From: Clostridiales bacterium
GTDB taxonomy: Bacteria > Bacillota_A > Clostridia > Saccharofermentanales > Saccharofermentanaceae
Reading direction: 5' to 3'
Assembly (NCBI GenBank): GCA_017649745.1
Contig: JAGCGE010000141.1
Location: forward strand, 1-64,000
DNA length: 64,000 bases
The notes beneath the pieces are model-generated. The model saw only the letters and a list, made by a program, of their open reading frames with translations, did not search any database and was not told the origin of the DNA. The position numbers and the translations under genes are program-made. The stretch's first letter is position 1. The number at the start of each line of letters is the position of its first letter. This document shows positions 32,532 through 40,867 of the stretch, in pieces.

Positions 32532-32536
32532 TAAAA

Positions 32537-33514
32537 ATGTTCGGAAAGATTATAGCAAATGCAATGTTGTCATCAAACGCGGTAGTGAATACTGTTGGTA
32601 GTACTTTATATAAGAATGCAGATAAGATTCTTCTTGGGTTCGGTATCGGAAGTGTATGTGCCGGTACAGTATCTGCTATCATGACAACAACAAAAATTAA
32701 GGACGTAATAGAGGATCACGAGAGATGTATGGCACAGGCTCTTGAGGGTCCTGAGGAAGGCAGAGGTAAGAGAAAGTTTGAAGTCTATAAGGACACAGCT
32801 ATTGATCTTATTAAGGCTTATGGTCCCTGTGTTCTTCTTACAAGTATTGGTATTGCATCTATTATGGGATCACATTATATTCTCAGCAGTAGATATGCTA
32901 CTTTGAGCGTTGCTTATGCCGCAATGGATCAGTCCTTTAAGGAGTATAGAAATCGTGTAAAGGATGTTGTAGGTGCTGAGAAAGAGTATGATATCTACAA
33001 TAATGCTTATGAAGTAGAGGAATGGGATTCTGAGAAGGATGGCGTTGATAAGAAGGGTAATCCTATAACCAGGAAAGAAAAGTATTATAACGGATCAAAG
33101 AGTCCGTACAGTTTCTTGTTCTGTGAGCAGGGTCTTGGAAATTATGCTAATCCGAATTTCCAAAAAGACGATCCTCAGGCAAACATCATGTTCCTTGAAC
33201 AGAGACAGGAATGGCTGAATCGCAAACTCGATCATAAAAAGATAGTAACTCTTGCTGAGGTTCTTTATGATTTAGGTTTTGTTGAAGACGGTGATGATAT
33301 TCCTACATATGCATTCCAGATGGTTTGGGATAAGAATAACCCGAATGGTGATCAGTATATTGATCTTGGTCATAGGTATTGTATGCCGTTTATGGCTGGA
33401 AACCAGGATGAAGTTTGGTTGAACTTCAACTGTGATGGTCTTTTAAGTAAGATCCGTAAGGAAAAGGATCCCATTCTTAAAACTGAAAAGGGTAGTGTTA
33501 ATAAAACAGCATAA
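32537..33514 (+). CDS. Two-span membrane protein, DUF6353-like, copy C
   Basis: The ATG at 32537 follows GAGGAG. The 325-residue product has membrane segments near residues 33-50 and 94-113, then SVAYAAMDQSFKEYRNRV, which parallels the TAYALSE(K/Q) helix of copy B. The soluble C-terminus has a LAEVLYDLGF turn. It ends with a strong terminator. Together with copies A and B it forms a diverged paralogous set spread over 6 kb. Confidence 0.65.
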   Translation: MFGKIIANAMLSSNAVVNTVGSTLYKNADKILLGFGIGSVCAGTVSAIMTTTKIKDVIEDHERCMAQALEGPEEGRGKRKFEVYKDTAIDLIKAYGPCVLLTSIGIASIMGSHYILSSRYATLSVAYAAMDQSFKEYRNRVKDVVGAEKEYDIYNNAYEVEEWDSEKDGVDKKGNPITRKEKYYNGSKSPYSFLFCEQGLGNYANPNFQKDDPQANIMFLEQRQEWLNRKLDHKKIVTLAEVLYDLGFVEDGDDIPTYAFQMVWDKNNPNGDQYIDLGHRYCMPFMAGNQDEVWLNFNCDGLLSKIRKEKDPILKTEKGSVNKTA

Positions 33515-33521
33515 ATTCTTA

Positions 33522-33558
33522 AGACTCTCCTAGATTATATTCTGGGAGGGTCTTTTTG
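33522..33558 (+). terminator. Intrinsic terminator
   Basis: AGACTCTCC and GGAGGGTCT form a 9-bp stem (one G-T pair) followed by TTTTTG. Confidence 0.85.
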
Positions 33559-33581
33559 TTTGGTCTTAAAGGAGGGGTCTC

Positions 33582-34268
33582 ATGTACTCAAGTAAAAGGA
33601 ACTTTGTTACAGGAATGGTCGTATTATATTTGCTATTAGCTCTTTATGAGTTTTGGTGTATAGATGACCTTAACAAGCAACTTAATGATGTGAAACAACA
33701 AATGGCAGATGTTGAATCGGAAATAAATAATCTGGCGGAAGAAATAAATGATTTGGAGGAGGAAGTGGATGCGCTTAATAATCGTTGCGATAATCTCGAT
33801 AATTATATTTCTTCTCTTGATCAAAGAATTTCTGCTTTAGAAGCAACAACTGTAACGGAAGATTCAGAAGAACAGATACAAGACGAAATTAAGGAAGGAG
33901 AAATTGAAGCTCTCGCACAACTAATAGAGGCAGAAGCGGCTGATCAAGATTTTATTGGTAAGTGCTTGGTTGCTGATGTAGTTCTTAATAGGCGCGATAG
34001 CATTATATTTCCTAATACTGTTGAAGAAGTTATTATGGAAAAGCATTATCGCAAATGTGATGGTGTTTGGTGCTATCAGTTCTCTACAGTCAAATATGGT
34101 TCTTATGAAAAAGCCGGGTGGAATATTTCAGCAGAGAGTTTTGCTGCTGCGAGACAAGAATACGAGAGTGAGAGACTAGATGATCGCATATTATATTTTA
34201 CGGCTGGTTCATATAATGATTATTGCATACCTGCGTATGTGTGGGGTGATCATTATTTTGGGTATTAA
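33582..34268 (+). CDS. Membrane-anchored coiled coil with SleB-like wall hydrolase
   Basis: The 228-residue product has an N-terminal membrane anchor (about residues 9-26), a coiled coil (about 27-90, with repeated NL/EE heptads) and a C-terminal domain matching cell wall hydrolases of the SleB/Hydrolase_2 type: ALAQLIEAEAADQDFIGKC with the expected catalytic Glu, VVLNRRDS, FPNTVEEVI and YQFSTV. Such enzymes cleave peptidoglycan glycan strands. It lies 20 kb from the lysis genes, among early membrane proteins. An outward-facing hydrolase is inferred. Confidence 0.75.
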   Translation: MYSSKRNFVTGMVVLYLLLALYEFWCIDDLNKQLNDVKQQMADVESEINNLAEEINDLEEEVDALNNRCDNLDNYISSLDQRISALEATTVTEDSEEQIQDEIKEGEIEALAQLIEAEAADQDFIGKCLVADVVLNRRDSIIFPNTVEEVIMEKHYRKCDGVWCYQFSTVKYGSYEKAGWNISAESFAAARQEYESERLDDRILYFTAGSYNDYCIPAYVWGDHYFGY

Positions 34269-34327
34269 AGCAAAATTATATTTTACAGAACGAATTCAAA
34301 AACATGAGAGAAAGAGAGTAGTTGGAA

Positions 34328-34396
34328 ATGATAAGCGCAATAATGTGGGCATACATTCATGAACATTATGGTAATGAGGAGGATAAAGACGAATGA
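34328..34396 (+). CDS. Possible micro-ORF, 22 residues
   Basis: A short frame (MISAIMWAYIHEHYGNEEDK start) fills the gap before the next gene and ends on its ATG (ATGA). Its own ribosome site is weak, and the AGGAGG within it serves the next gene. Confidence 0.3.
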   Translation: MISAIMWAYIHEHYGNEEDKDE

Positions 34397-35061
34397 AAAA
34401 CTTTATATTTGGCCTTTTAGTTGGTGCAATAGCTGGTGGTGCTGGTGTTTATATCTTCGATAAGCGAAAGTATACAAGAGAATTTAATGAAAAGTTAGAG
34501 GAAGCTGTAAATGAAGAGGTCGCACGTGTTGTTGATTATTATCAGGACAAAGAAGAAGAGCTCATGGCAGCAGAAATCAATCACACCAAGACAAAGATTA
34601 AGGATAAGCCTACTGTAAAAGAGGTTGAAGAAGCTAAAGCTAATGAAATTCTTAAGGATTATCGTACAGCTGATGATGGGGATCGTATCTCTCCTGCTGA
34701 TGCTGTCGGTGTTGATGAAGAGGAACTTGAGGCTCTTATACAGGATACTGAGATCAAGGAAAAGATTCAGGCAGAGCTTGAGAAAAGGCATCCTAAGACA
34801 AAGATTATTAAGCAGGAACATTTCGGTGAGATAGCTGATTATGAGTGCGAGACCTTGAGATTCTATATCCAGGATAAGATGCTTGTACATGAAAATGATG
34901 AACTTGTTGAGGATCCTGAATTCTTGTTGGATGATGCTCTTGATCGTTATGGATGGGCTGATGACGACAAGGATGAGAGCTCTTTGTATGTCAGAAACTA
35001 CAAACTTCAGCGCGATTATGAGGTTGTTAAGATGTACGATGAGTGGCATGGAGCTGAGTGA
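34393..35061 (+). CDS. Membrane-anchored conserved phage protein
   Basis: The 222-residue product has an N-terminal Gly-rich membrane segment (FGLLVGAIAGGAGVYIF), a long charged helix, and a C-terminal domain (about residues 140-222) with EHFGEIADYECETLRFY and YVRNYKLQRDYEV. I recall this C-terminal pattern in other Clostridia phage membrane proteins without known function. AGGAGG precedes the ATG. Confidence 0.6.
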   Translation: MKNFIFGLLVGAIAGGAGVYIFDKRKYTREFNEKLEEAVNEEVARVVDYYQDKEEELMAAEINHTKTKIKDKPTVKEVEEAKANEILKDYRTADDGDRISPADAVGVDEEELEALIQDTEIKEKIQAELEKRHPKTKIIKQEHFGEIADYECETLRFYIQDKMLVHENDELVEDPEFLLDDALDRYGWADDDKDESSLYVRNYKLQRDYEVVKMYDEWHGAE

Positions 35062-35086
35062 CATGGTGTTGAGCGTAGCGAATAAT

Positions 35087-35108
35087 TTACACGTCTTGTA
35101 ATAGAAGG
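35087..35108 (+). promoter_or_regulatory. Early cassette motif, copy 17
   Basis: TTACACGTCTTGTAATAGAA followed by GG. A terminator lies 14 bases downstream, so transcripts from here would be short unless read-through occurs. Confidence 0.55.
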
Positions 35109-35121
35109 TATGAATAAGGAT

Positions 35122-35161
35122 AGAGGATGTGCTATTATGGCATGTCCTCTTGTTCTTTCTT
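35122..35161 (+). terminator. Intrinsic terminator or attenuator
   Basis: AGAGGATGTGC and GCATGTCCTCT form an 11-bp stem with two G-T pairs; TGTTCTTTCTT follows. It lies just after motif copy 17, as if to attenuate it. Confidence 0.7.
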
Positions 35162-35378
35162 ATGATTCCAGAATAGCCTGAAATCGCAATATTTGGCGAT
35201 TCTAGGGCCTTTATTATATTTAGGTAAGAATATACGTTAGATATAGTAAAAGGGCCTAAAACGGGCAAATATGGCCATTTGAGGGCATTCTGAGGGCGTT
35301 GAACCTCGTAAAACCGCTAATTTAGGCTATTCTGAGGCTTATTAGGGGGTAAATCCTAAGGAAAGGAGGTGCTAATTG

Positions 35379-35927
35379 ATGGCAAAATTGGATTTTGACT
35401 TGAAAACTGAATATTTTAGGTATCTTGTAGATGCTGTTATGGATAATCATCATGCTAGGGTTGATTATATTCCTTTGTTGGAGCTTTTGCATGGTATTCC
35501 TTTTGAAGTAGTTATTGATATGGACCAAGGAAGGGTTGAAGATGGTGCATATCTTAGGGAAAAATGGCTTGATTCTGAAGGAATTTATGATTATTTATAT
35601 GAATTTGACGGTGATTTTGTGTCTGTTTTGGAGGTTTTGGAGGCTCTTGCGGACAGATTATCGTTCCAAATTGGCAATAATGTGACCGGAGATCATGAAT
35701 TTCAGGAGTGTTTTTGGGAGATTTTAAGGAATTTGGACCTCGAAAAGTACTCTGCAGACAACTTCAAACCGCTAAATGTTAAGGAAAAAGTGCGAATTTG
35801 GATGGCTAGAAAGTTTAGAAAAGACGGTTTTGGGAGCCCTTTTCCTGTGAAAAACTCACGTTTTGATCAACGAAAACAGCAAATTTGGGAGCAATTACAG
35901 GACTATGCGATGGAAAATTATGGGTGA
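35379..35927 (+). CDS. Hypothetical acidic protein before replication genes
   Basis: The ATG at 35379 follows AAAGGAGG; a TTG directly before it is less likely. The 182-residue soluble product is acidic in its first two thirds and basic near the end (KEKVRIWMARKFRKDG). Not recognised. Position suggests a replication accessory role, which is unproven. Confidence 0.6.
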   Translation: MAKLDFDLKTEYFRYLVDAVMDNHHARVDYIPLLELLHGIPFEVVIDMDQGRVEDGAYLREKWLDSEGIYDYLYEFDGDFVSVLEVLEALADRLSFQIGNNVTGDHEFQECFWEILRNLDLEKYSADNFKPLNVKEKVRIWMARKFRKDGFGSPFPVKNSRFDQRKQQIWEQLQDYAMENYG

Positions 35928-35944
35928 AAAGAGAGGAGAAAACT

Positions 35945-36199
35945 ATGCAATTTGAGGTAACTTGTAAAGATGGAACTTACAAATCTTGGAGGGATTTGCA
36001 GAAATTTACTAAGGAATTTGGAGCTTATTTAAAGTTCAAAGGGGTTAGTGGTATGTGGGAATATGAATATAGCGACGTCGATCAGTCACTTATGGTGGCG
36101 TTAAATACTAGTAAAGGGACTTATAAACACTGTTCAGACCTAACAAAAGATCTAGAAAAGTCATTTCCTAAGTATAATTTTGAACCAGTTTTGGACTAA
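35945..36199 (+). CDS. Small hypothetical protein
   Basis: The ATG at 35945 follows GAGGAG. The 84-residue product (start MQFEVTCKDGTYKSW) appears alpha/beta and has an internal near-repeat: KDGTYKSWRDLQKFTKEF versus SKGTYKHCSDLTKDLEKSF. This suggests a duplicated 35-residue unit. Function unknown. Confidence 0.55.
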   Translation: MQFEVTCKDGTYKSWRDLQKFTKEFGAYLKFKGVSGMWEYEYSDVDQSLMVALNTSKGTYKHCSDLTKDLEKSFPKYNFEPVLD

Positions 36200-36425
36200 A
36201 AAATGCCCAAAAATGGGTAAAAAATGTAAAAAATGTAAAAAAATGTAAGTTTTTAAAATTTTTTTACATGCCTCAAACCCAGTATTCATGCGGGTTTCCG
36301 GGTTTTTATGTAAAAATGTAAGTTTTTTTCTTACTTTCCTACGAAAAAAAAATAATTTTTATTTTAAAAAGAATCCGGCAAAAACTTACATTTTTACATT
36401 TTTTGCAGAAAGGAGTGAAAAATGG
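36200..36425. repeat. AT-rich repeats and inverted repeat before the polymerase gene
   Basis: The word AAAATGTAAGTTTTT occurs near 36239 and 36314, and its inverse AAAAACTTACATTTTTACAT lies near 36378-36400, just before the ribosome site of the replication gene. ATGTAAAAA-type words repeat four times at 36220-36250. A long stem across 36215-36404 is possible. A GC hairpin (ACCC...GGGT near 36278-36303) lies between. Origin or autoregulatory leader are the main options. Confidence 0.5.
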
Positions 36426-39400
36426 ATGTTTGATTTCGTAAAAATCGAGGTAAAAGAGTGTGGTGTAAAGCATGAAAAGTACGAAGTCTATCCCGAATTC
36501 CTTGTAAAAAAGTCAAAAGATCTGATGATCCGTGGTAAAGCGTTCTATGCAATATGGAATGATGAAGATCAAATATGGTCTACAGATGAGGGGTATGTGC
36601 AATCTGTGGTTGACGAAGCAATCAGACAGAAGGTTGAAGAACTAAAGAACAGCGAGTCGTCTTATAAACTATCAGTTAAAGGATTGTACATGGGAAAGTT
36701 CTCAAGTAACAAATGGTGTGAATGGCAAAAGTACGTCAAATCTCTGCCTGATAATTATCATGAGCTTGATACAAATATTATATTTGCTAATAGTAATCCA
36801 AAGAAAACGGATTATGCGAGCAAAAGGTTGAGCTATGAGATGTGTCCAGGATCGATAGATGCTTATGATGAAATCATGAGTACGTTATATCGAGACGATG
36901 AAAGACAGAAATTAGAATGGGCCATAGGCGCTATTATATCTGGTGACAGTAAGCGGATACAGAAGTTTATTGTTCTTAAGGGTGCTCCAGGTACAGGTAA
37001 GTCGACATTTCTAAATATTGTTCAAAAGTTATTTGATGGATATTATGCTTTCTTTGATGCAAAAGCTGTAGGTTCAAGTAATGAATCATTTGCTCTTGAA
37101 GCATTTAAGACAAATCCTTTGATTGCTATTCAGCATGACGGTGATCTTAGTCGTATTGAAGATAACACCAAACTCAATCAAATTATATCCCACGAGTCAT
37201 TAATAGTTAACGAGAAGTTTAAGTCCACTTATTCGTCATCGTTTAATAGTTTCTTGTTTATGGGTACGAACACCAATGTACGAATATCCGATGCAAAGTC
37301 TGGTATTATACGTCGTTTGATTTCTGTTGAACCATCTGGCAGGATAATCCCGTTTAGAAGATATCAGTCATTAATGAGTCAAATAGAATTTGAATTAGGA
37401 GCAATAGCTCAACATTGTTATGATGTGTATTGTGATCTTGGTGAAAATTATTATGACAAGTATATTGCCTATGATATGATCGGTGCAACGAATGACTTCT
37501 TTAACTTTGTTGAAGAAGAATCCTATCAGTTCGTTGATAAAAATGGTAATACCACACTTAAGGTGGCTTGGGCGTTTTATAGACAATATGCAAAAGATGC
37601 GAACTTCAAGTATGAATGCACAAAGAGACAGTTTAAGAATGAACTGAAGAATTACTTTGAACGTTATACAGAAAAGCGAGGAAACAAGAGCGGAATATAT
37701 GAAGGATTCATCAAAGAGAAGTTTATAGGTCATACAGGAGATGATCCTGATCCTATTCCTTATCGTCTAAGCTTTAGCAATCAGATGTCAATATTTGATG
37801 ATTGGGCTAAAGATATGCAGTTACCTGCTCAATATGCAAAAGAGGATGAGACACCAGAAAAGCGATGGGATGATGTTAAGACAACGATGGAAGATATAGA
37901 CACACATAAACTTCATTATGTTCGAGTTCCTAAGGATCATATTGTGATTGATTTCGATCTCAAAGATGAGAATGGTAATAAATCATTCGAAAAGAATTTA
38001 GAGGCAGCAGATAAGTGGCCAGCAACATATGCTGAGTTGAGTAAATCTGGTGCGGGTATTCATCTGCATTATATTTATGACGGCGACGTTAAACAACTTG
38101 CTGATCATTATGCTGATGATATTGAGATTAAAGTGTTTACAGGAAAGTCAGCATTAAGAAGAAAATTAACAAAGTGTAATAAAGTCCCTATAGCAACAAT
38201 TAATAGCGGTTTACCGCTAAAAGAAAGGAAAAAGATGGTACCAACTAAACAAATTGAGAATGAACAACATCTCAAGAATAGAATAGCTCAGTGCCTAAGG
38301 AAAGAACCATTCAAACATACAGCACCATGTGTAAGTCTGATAAAAAAGAATTTGGATGAAGCGTATGAATCTGGCATGACTTATGATCTTGGTGAGATGG
38401 AAAACGCTGTGTTTGAATTTGCAATGCACTCAACGCATCAGGCAGATAAATGCATGGACATGGTTGATCAAATGCACTTTAGATCAAAAGATATAGAAGA
38501 AAGAATAGAGAATGATGGTACACCAGCAGGCGGTGAAGTTTCTAAAGAGAAACCCATCGCCTTTTTTGATGTTGAAGTATTTCCTAATGTCTTTATTCTG
38601 TGTTGGAAATATCAGGGTGAGAAGGCAAATGTCACAAAGATGATCAATCCTGATAAAAAACAGGTTGCTGATTTATTTAAGAATCTTAGATTAATAGGAT
38701 TTAACAACCGAGATTATGATAATCATATTTGTTGGTACTATATGGAATCTGGTATACCAGAGTTATGTTATAAAGTGTCACATGATATGATCGCTGAGAA
38801 AAACAAAGATGTAAAAAAATGGAATGCGTATGGTATGTCGTACACAGATGTTTATGATTTTGCATCTAATCCCAACAAAATGAAGCTGAAGAAATGGGAA
38901 ATTAAACTTGGTATTCATCATTTGGAGAATGAACATCCGTGGGATGAACCTCTTGATGAGAAGTATTGGGATGAGGTTGCTGAATATTGTGCAAATGATG
39001 TCATAGCAACGGAAGCAGTGTTCAATCATATTCAGGGTGATTATATGGCTAGATTGATTCTGGCAAAGTTGAGCGGCTTCACACCAAATGATAAGACCAA
39101 TAAACATTCTCAACAAATTATATTCGGTGATGATCCTAATCCTCAGGCTGAGTTTGTATACACAGATCTTAGAGAGTTGTTTCCGGGTTATGTATTTGAT
39201 CAGATGGCAACAAAGAAGAAAGCCAAATCAACTTACAAAGGTTATGAAGTTGGTGAAGGTGGATTTGTTTGGTCTAAACCGGGTATGTATCGCCATGTTG
39301 TAACATTCGATGTTGCAAGTATGCATCCGTCATCATTGATAGCCATGAATATGTTTGGAAATAAGTACACCAAACGATTTAAAGAGCTTAAGGATGCTCG

Positions 39401-40370
39401 TCTTGCAATAAAGCATGAAGATAGAGATGCATTGAAGAAATTACTGGATGGCCAGCTTATAGAATTCTATGATGAAGCAGTAAGTGGAACAGCGGGATAT
39501 ACGTTAAAAGATCTTTCAAATGCACTGAAGACAGTTATCAATTCTGTCTATGGATTAACGGCAGCATCATTCCCGAACAGATGTAAAGATGATCGTAATG
39601 TTGACAACATTGTTGCCAAACGTGGAGCACTCTTCATGGTTGATCTTCTTGAGAAGGTTACAAAGGAATGGGGAGGCGAAGTCATTCATATTAAGACAGA
39701 TAGTATCAAGGTTGTAAATCCTAGTCCTGAGTTATCAGAGAAAATTATATCCTATGGTAAAGAATGGGGTTATGATTTTGAGGTCGAGTCTAAGTATGAC
39801 AGAATCTGTCTTATCGATAAGGCACAGTATATTGCAAAGACGGAAGAAGGAGAATGGGAACCTAAGGGTGATGCATTCCTGAATCCTTATATTTTCAAGA
39901 CAATGTTCAGTGGTGAAGATGTAACTATAGATGATATGGCTCAGATAATCAATGCAGAAAAGGGATCATTATATTTAGATTTCAACGAAGATCTTCCTGA
40001 AGGTGAGCATAGATATCGTTTTGTAGGTGCTATTTCATCATTTATTCCAATTAAGCCAGGATGTGGTGGTGGAGAGCTACAAGTCTTGAGAGATGATAAG
40101 TATTCATATCCGGCAGGATGTACTGGATGGCGATGGTTTGAAACAGAGTACTTCAAGATAGCTTATACAGATGCAGTAGTTGATACGCGTTATTATGAAA
40201 AACTCATAGAAGACACAAGAGAAGCAATGAGCGAGTTTGGAGATGTCGATAGATTTATCAACGATCCAGATTATGACCCAACACTTGAAAAGTTAATAAA
40301 TGTTCCTGACGGAGTAGATGAAGAACTACCGTTTGAAGAAGGATCGTTTATGAATAAACCTGTAGCATGA
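36426..40370 (+). CDS. SF3 helicase - AEP primase - family B DNA polymerase fusion
   Basis: The ATG at 36426 is chosen because AGGAG lies 10 bases before it; the frame is open further upstream through the AT-rich repeat. The 1,314-residue product joins three replication activities. Residues about 180-340: SF3-like ATPase with Walker A GAPGTGKST (186-194). Residues about 490-620: AEP primase with D509/D511 and the SGAGIHLHY motif (541-549). Residues about 710-860: 3'-5' exonuclease (D715/E717, D765, Y854/D858). Residues about 950-1,100: polymerase motif A FDVASMHPSS (D962), motif B K1035-N1039-Y1042-G, motif C KTDS (D1092). Order helicase then primase is the reverse of the common primase-helicase order. 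Confidence 0.85.
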   Translation: MFDFVKIEVKECGVKHEKYEVYPEFLVKKSKDLMIRGKAFYAIWNDEDQIWSTDEGYVQSVVDEAIRQKVEELKNSESSYKLSVKGLYMGKFSSNKWCEWQKYVKSLPDNYHELDTNIIFANSNPKKTDYASKRLSYEMCPGSIDAYDEIMSTLYRDDERQKLEWAIGAIISGDSKRIQKFIVLKGAPGTGKSTFLNIVQKLFDGYYAFFDAKAVGSSNESFALEAFKTNPLIAIQHDGDLSRIEDNTKLNQIISHESLIVNEKFKSTYSSSFNSFLFMGTNTNVRISDAKSGIIRRLISVEPSGRIIPFRRYQSLMSQIEFELGAIAQHCYDVYCDLGENYYDKYIAYDMIGATNDFFNFVEEESYQFVDKNGNTTLKVAWAFYRQYAKDANFKYECTKRQFKNELKNYFERYTEKRGNKSGIYEGFIKEKFIGHTGDDPDPIPYRLSFSNQMSIFDDWAKDMQLPAQYAKEDETPEKRWDDVKTTMEDIDTHKLHYVRVPKDHIVIDFDLKDENGNKSFEKNLEAADKWPATYAELSKSGAGIHLHYIYDGDVKQLADHYADDIEIKVFTGKSALRRKLTKCNKVPIATINSGLPLKERKKMVPTKQIENEQHLKNRIAQCLRKEPFKHTAPCVSLIKKNLDEAYESGMTYDLGEMENAVFEFAMHSTHQADKCMDMVDQMHFRSKDIEERIENDGTPAGGEVSKEKPIAFFDVEVFPNVFILCWKYQGEKANVTKMINPDKKQVADLFKNLRLIGFNNRDYDNHICWYYMESGIPELCYKVSHDMIAEKNKDVKKWNAYGMSYTDVYDFASNPNKMKLKKWEIKLGIHHLENEHPWDEPLDEKYWDEVAEYCANDVIATEAVFNHIQGDYMARLILAKLSGFTPNDKTNKHSQQIIFGDDPNPQAEFVYTDLRELFPGYVFDQMATKKKAKSTYKGYEVGEGGFVWSKPGMYRHVVTFDVASMHPSSLIAMNMFGNKYTKRFKELKDARLAIKHEDRDALKKLLDGQLIEFYDEAVSGTAGYTLKDLSNALKTVINSVYGLTAASFPNRCKDDRNVDNIVAKRGALFMVDLLEKVTKEWGGEVIHIKTDSIKVVNPSPELSEKIISYGKEWGYDFEVESKYDRICLIDKAQYIAKTEEGEWEPKGDAFLNPYIFKTMFSGEDVTIDDMAQIINAEKGSLYLDFNEDLPEGEHRYRFVGAISSFIPIKPGCGGGELQVLRDDKYSYPAGCTGWRWFETEYFKIAYTDAVVDTRYYEKLIEDTREAMSEFGDVDRFINDPDYDPTLEKLINVPDGVDEELPFEEGSFMNKPVA

Positions 40371-40384
40371 AAGGAGAATGAAAG

Positions 40385-40867
40385 ATGGCAGGAAAGAGAA
40401 CAATTATTAATGGAGTACCCGTAAAGTATCACAATTTTGCAGGAGTAAAGACAGATTACAACAGAGAAGGTGATGTCAACTTCGAAATCATTATTGACGA
40501 AGAGACAGCGCTGAACATGATGGAAGATGGCTGGTACATCAAGATAAACGAGGATGATTTAGGTCGTAAGGAGTATCGTATAAAGATTCGTCTTGGTGAA
40601 TTTGGAGATCCTCAGGTGTTTATCATTGGTGATGACGGTAAGGCCATACCGTTCAATAGAGGTCAGTGGAAGAGAATAGATAGAATGACTATCTCTTATG
40701 TTGATGTTGAGTTCCACCAGTCAAGAAAGACCTTTATGCACGATGGACATGAATATTATTCAGCTTATGCTGATAATCTGTTCGTTAATATTGTTGAGAA
40801 CAGTTTGTATAAAAAGTATGGTATTGCTCCGGACTATGCTGATGATGAAATGGGATTAGATGATTGA
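40385..40867 (+). CDS. Possible single-stranded DNA-binding protein
   Basis: The 160-residue product is beta-rich, acidic at the C-terminus (DYADDEMGLDD) and lies between the polymerase fusion and a helicase, the place of ssDNA-binding proteins in many phages. An acidic tail is a common SSB feature. No OB-fold signature can be confirmed by eye, so the call rests on context. It overlaps the helicase gene by eight bases. Confidence 0.45.
   Translation: MAGKRTIINGVPVKYHNFAGVKTDYNREGDVNFEIIIDEETALNMMEDGWYIKINEDDLGRKEYRIKIRLGEFGDPQVFIIGDDGKAIPFNRGQWKRIDRMTISYVDVEFHQSRKTFMHDGHEYYSAYADNLFVNIVENSLYKKYGIAPDYADDEMGLDD

Larger units (their letters stand above)
35062..35378. other. Non-coding stretch with motif copy, terminator, GC-rich repeats
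   Basis: After a motif copy and a strong terminator come about 200 bases (35165-35360) with repeated short words: ATTCTGAGG twice (35287 and 35329), GGGC five times, and imperfect inverted pairs such as AGGGCCT and AGGCTATTCTGAGGCTT. A 23-codon frame (ATG 35110) overlaps the terminator but looks weak. The position ahead of the replication genes makes an origin or control region possible. Confidence 0.45.

Noticed and set aside
36288..36425. Upstream extension of the replication fusion protein by 46 residues
   Set aside because: The extension reads through the AT-rich repeat, lacks a ribosome site, and a well-placed AGGAG precedes the ATG at 36426.
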